From positions 1 to 8,092 of the forward strand of contig DIRE01000044.1 in the NCBI GenBank assembly GCA_002426575.1: DNA of 8,092 nucleotides. The letters are read 5' to 3'. The position numbers and the translations under genes are program-made. Positions 6,140 through 8,092 of this stretch are shown in pieces. The notes under the pieces are model-generated. The model did not search any database. It worked only from the letters and a program-made list of their open reading frames with translations, and was not told where the DNA came from. The first letter of the stretch is position 1, and each line of letters starts with the position of its first letter. The DNA comes from Clostridiaceae bacterium UBA5444 (GTDB lineage Bacteria > Bacillota > Clostridia > Clostridiales > Oxobacteraceae).

Positions 6140-8065
6140 ATGAAAGATAACATAGTTAGAATTTATGAAATTGGGGGAAACCCAACTTATGATCTAGCCG
6201 CTGAAGAATTAAAAAAATATATACAGCTTATAGATGAAAACTCTAAGGTGGTTATAGAATTTAAAGGTGAATATGATTCTTCCTTAAAAGGAATTTGGAT
6301 GGGGTTATTTGGGAACATTTTTTCAAAGCCTCCTATTTTGGTAGAGAATAAAGATTTAGATGATGCTTTTTATATAGATATGAATGCGACCGAAGGTATT
6401 ATTTCTGCCTCTAATAGCAGAGCTTTGCTTATGGCTGTATATAAATATCTGCAAGGTGCTGGATGCAGATTTATACGGCCAGGCAGCCAGGGAGAGTATA
6501 TACCAAATTTATCAATTGAAGACATTGTAGTAAAGGTTGAAGAAAAGGCTTCTTATAGGTTTAGGGGTATATGTATAGAAGGTACTGTAAGTTATGAAAA
6601 TGTATATGATGTGATAGAGTGGTGCCCTAAAGTAGGATTTAACAGTTATTTCATTCAGTTTAAAGATGCTTATACATTTTTCGAGAAGTGGTATAAGGGA
6701 GAATACAACCCTTTGAAAAAAGGGAGAGAGTTTACTTTAGAGGAATCAAAGGTATTAACAGGTAAATTGAAAAAGGAAATAAAGAGAAGGGGTCTATTAT
6801 ATCATGGAGTCGGACACGGATGGACATGTGAACCTTTTGGAATAAGTGCCCTGCCTTCAGAGCAAAAAACATTTGATGTACCAGATAATATGAAAGGTTA
6901 TCTAGCTGAATTAGATGGGGAAAGAGAGTTTTTTAATGGAATACCTGTTAATACTAATCTTTGTTATTCTAATAAGGAAGTTAGAAATATAATAATTAAC
7001 TCTATAATAGACTATCTAGATAAAGAAAAAGATATAGATTATTTACATTTATGGCTGGCAGATGGAATGAACAACCATTGTGAGTGTGAAGAATGCAAAA
7101 AGCTTCTACCTTCAGATTATTATGTGATGTTATTAAATGAACTTGATGAAGCTTTAAAACATAAAAATATCCAAACTAAAATTGTTTTTCTAATTTATGT
7201 GGACTTGCTTTGGAAGCCAATTAAAGAGAAAATTAAAAACCCTGATAGATTCATAATGATGTTTGCACCCATAACTAGAGAGTTTAAAGATTCCTTTAAG
7301 GCTAACCAAGATTCTGTGGAGTTAAGCCCATATAATAGGAATAAGTTAAAGTATCCTAAGTCTATAAAAGAAAACGTAGCATTTTTAAAGACATGGAAGG
7401 ATTATTTTAAGGGAGACAGTTTTGACTTTGATTACCACCTTGTTTGGGAACATTATTATGATCCAGGCTATTATAGAATAGCTAAAATTATGTATGAAGA
7501 CGTAGTAAATCTAAAAGATATTGGCCTAAATGGTATGATTAGCTGCCAGATGCAAAGGGCTTTTTTACCTACTGCACTTGTAAATTATACTATGGCTAAA
7601 GCCCTCTGGAATAGGGAAATCACTTTTGAGGAAATTTGCAATGAGTATTATAACGCAGCTTTTGGGAAAAATGCCGAAACCATTAAGAATTACCTAAAAG
7701 AACTATCGCAGACTTTTGATAGTGATTATGTCAAAGGTGAAAAAGGCGAGATAGATGAAGCAGCGGCATCAAGATTTAAACAAGCCATTGATTTAATTCA
7801 TTTAAATATGGAATTTATAGATGGAAATTCAGAGACTAATGATGGCAGAAATTTATCTTATTCTTATTTAAAAATTCATGGCAAAATAGCAGAATATTAT
7901 TGCTCAATGCTCTTATATAGAGCTGAAGGTAACAGAGATAAAAAACTAGAGGAGTGGAATAAACTAAAGAAGTTTTTATACCAAGAAGAAGATTATATCC
8001 AAAAAGTATTTGATGTGAACCAATTTATTTCAACCGTAAATGGGGCATTAAAATTGGATAAGTAA
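6140..8065 (+). CDS. DUF4838-like protein, probable cytoplasmic glycoside-hydrolase-type enzyme
   Basis: The protein has 641 residues; its start is supported by AGGAGGAG (6129-6136) just before the ATG. The first 130 residues resemble the alpha/beta domain that precedes the barrel in family 20 hexosaminidases and alpha-glucuronidases (AAEELKKYIQ near 20-29; SRALLMAVYKYLQGAGCRF near 93-111). From about 138 (YRFRGICIEG) a TIM-barrel-like region follows, with YHGVGHGWTCEPFG (221-234), LHLWLADGMNNHCECEECKK (302-321), FAPITREF (375-382) and DYHLVWEHYYDPGYY (431-445). The C-terminal part (about 480-641) is helical. The DG.N..C.C..C motif and this layout match DUF4838 (PF16126). As I recall, CAZy family GH163, active on N-glycans, grew out of such sequences. 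Unlike many secreted relatives this one has no signal peptide or membrane segment, so it should act inside the cell, on an imported or internal substrate. Activity and sugar specificity are unknown. Confidence 0.75.
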   Translation: MKDNIVRIYEIGGNPTYDLAAEELKKYIQLIDENSKVVIEFKGEYDSSLKGIWMGLFGNIFSKPPILVENKDLDDAFYIDMNATEGIISASNSRALLMAVYKYLQGAGCRFIRPGSQGEYIPNLSIEDIVVKVEEKASYRFRGICIEGTVSYENVYDVIEWCPKVGFNSYFIQFKDAYTFFEKWYKGEYNPLKKGREFTLEESKVLTGKLKKEIKRRGLLYHGVGHGWTCEPFGISALPSEQKTFDVPDNMKGYLAELDGEREFFNGIPVNTNLCYSNKEVRNIIINSIIDYLDKEKDIDYLHLWLADGMNNHCECEECKKLLPSDYYVMLLNELDEALKHKNIQTKIVFLIYVDLLWKPIKEKIKNPDRFIMMFAPITREFKDSFKANQDSVELSPYNRNKLKYPKSIKENVAFLKTWKDYFKGDSFDFDYHLVWEHYYDPGYYRIAKIMYEDVVNLKDIGLNGMISCQMQRAFLPTALVNYTMAKALWNREITFEEICNEYYNAAFGKNAETIKNYLKELSQTFDSDYVKGEKGEIDEAAASRFKQAIDLIHLNMEFIDGNSETNDGRNLSYSYLKIHGKIAEYYCSMLLYRAEGNRDKKLEEWNKLKKFLYQEEDYIQKVFDVNQFISTVNGALKLDK

Positions 8066-8080
8066 GAAGTAAGAAGTAAT
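8060..8080. repeat. 7-bp tandem repeat at the end of the DUF4838-like gene (AAGTAAG)
   Basis: Units AAGTAAG, AAGTAAG and AAGTAAT run from 8060 to 8080. The first overlaps the last lysine codon and the TAA stop (8063-8065). Period and composition resemble the array at 5011-5045. No terminator is visible before the window ends, so transcription may continue to the right. Confidence 0.65.
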
Positions 8081-8092
8081 AGTTGTGGTGAA

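Noticed and set aside
4927..8092. Mobile-element origin of the two-gene block
   Set aside because: No transposase, integrase, terminal inverted repeat or target-site duplication was seen; the flanking heptamer arrays are not transposon ends.

Overview
The window is AT-rich with clostridial-type codon use (AGA, ATA and TTA common), strong GGAGG/GGTGA ribosome binding sites and short intergenic gaps. It also carries a radical SAM enzyme of the HydE/PylB/BioB superfamily, which is oxygen-sensitive chemistry. Together these suggest an anaerobic Firmicute of the Clostridium type. No tRNA, rRNA, CRISPR array, transposase or phage gene was seen.

Left edge (1-332): the first 33 codons of a small charged protein run off the left edge on the minus strand. 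A divergent intergenic region holds a candidate promoter for each direction.

Region A (333-4926) is a complete BceRS-BceAB-type cell-envelope stress and antimicrobial-peptide detoxification module. It contains an OmpR/PhoB response regulator and a short-loop (intramembrane-sensing) histidine kinase, closed by an intrinsic terminator. An ABC ATPase and a 10-TM FtsX-type permease with a large extracellular domain follow and overlap by 11 bases. Between terminator and ATPase gene lies a perfect TTACA-N4-TGTAA palindrome, the consensus known for BceR-type regulators, upstream of a TATAAT box. The expected logic is that the transporter senses the peptide with the kinase, the regulator is phosphorylated, and it activates only the transporter operon. 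The regulator-kinase pair has its own ordinary promoter and no visible box.

Region B (4927-8065) is a two-gene, same-strand block of less obvious purpose. It encodes a HydE/PylB-like radical SAM protein with no hydrogenase-maturation or pyrrolysine genes beside it, then a 641-aa cytoplasmic DUF4838-like (glycoside-hydrolase-type) protein. Degenerate 7-bp tandem repeats sit at both ends of this block, and a long hairpin separates it from the transporter operon. This pairing is the least explained part of the window. Whether the two genes share a pathway cannot be decided from sequence alone.
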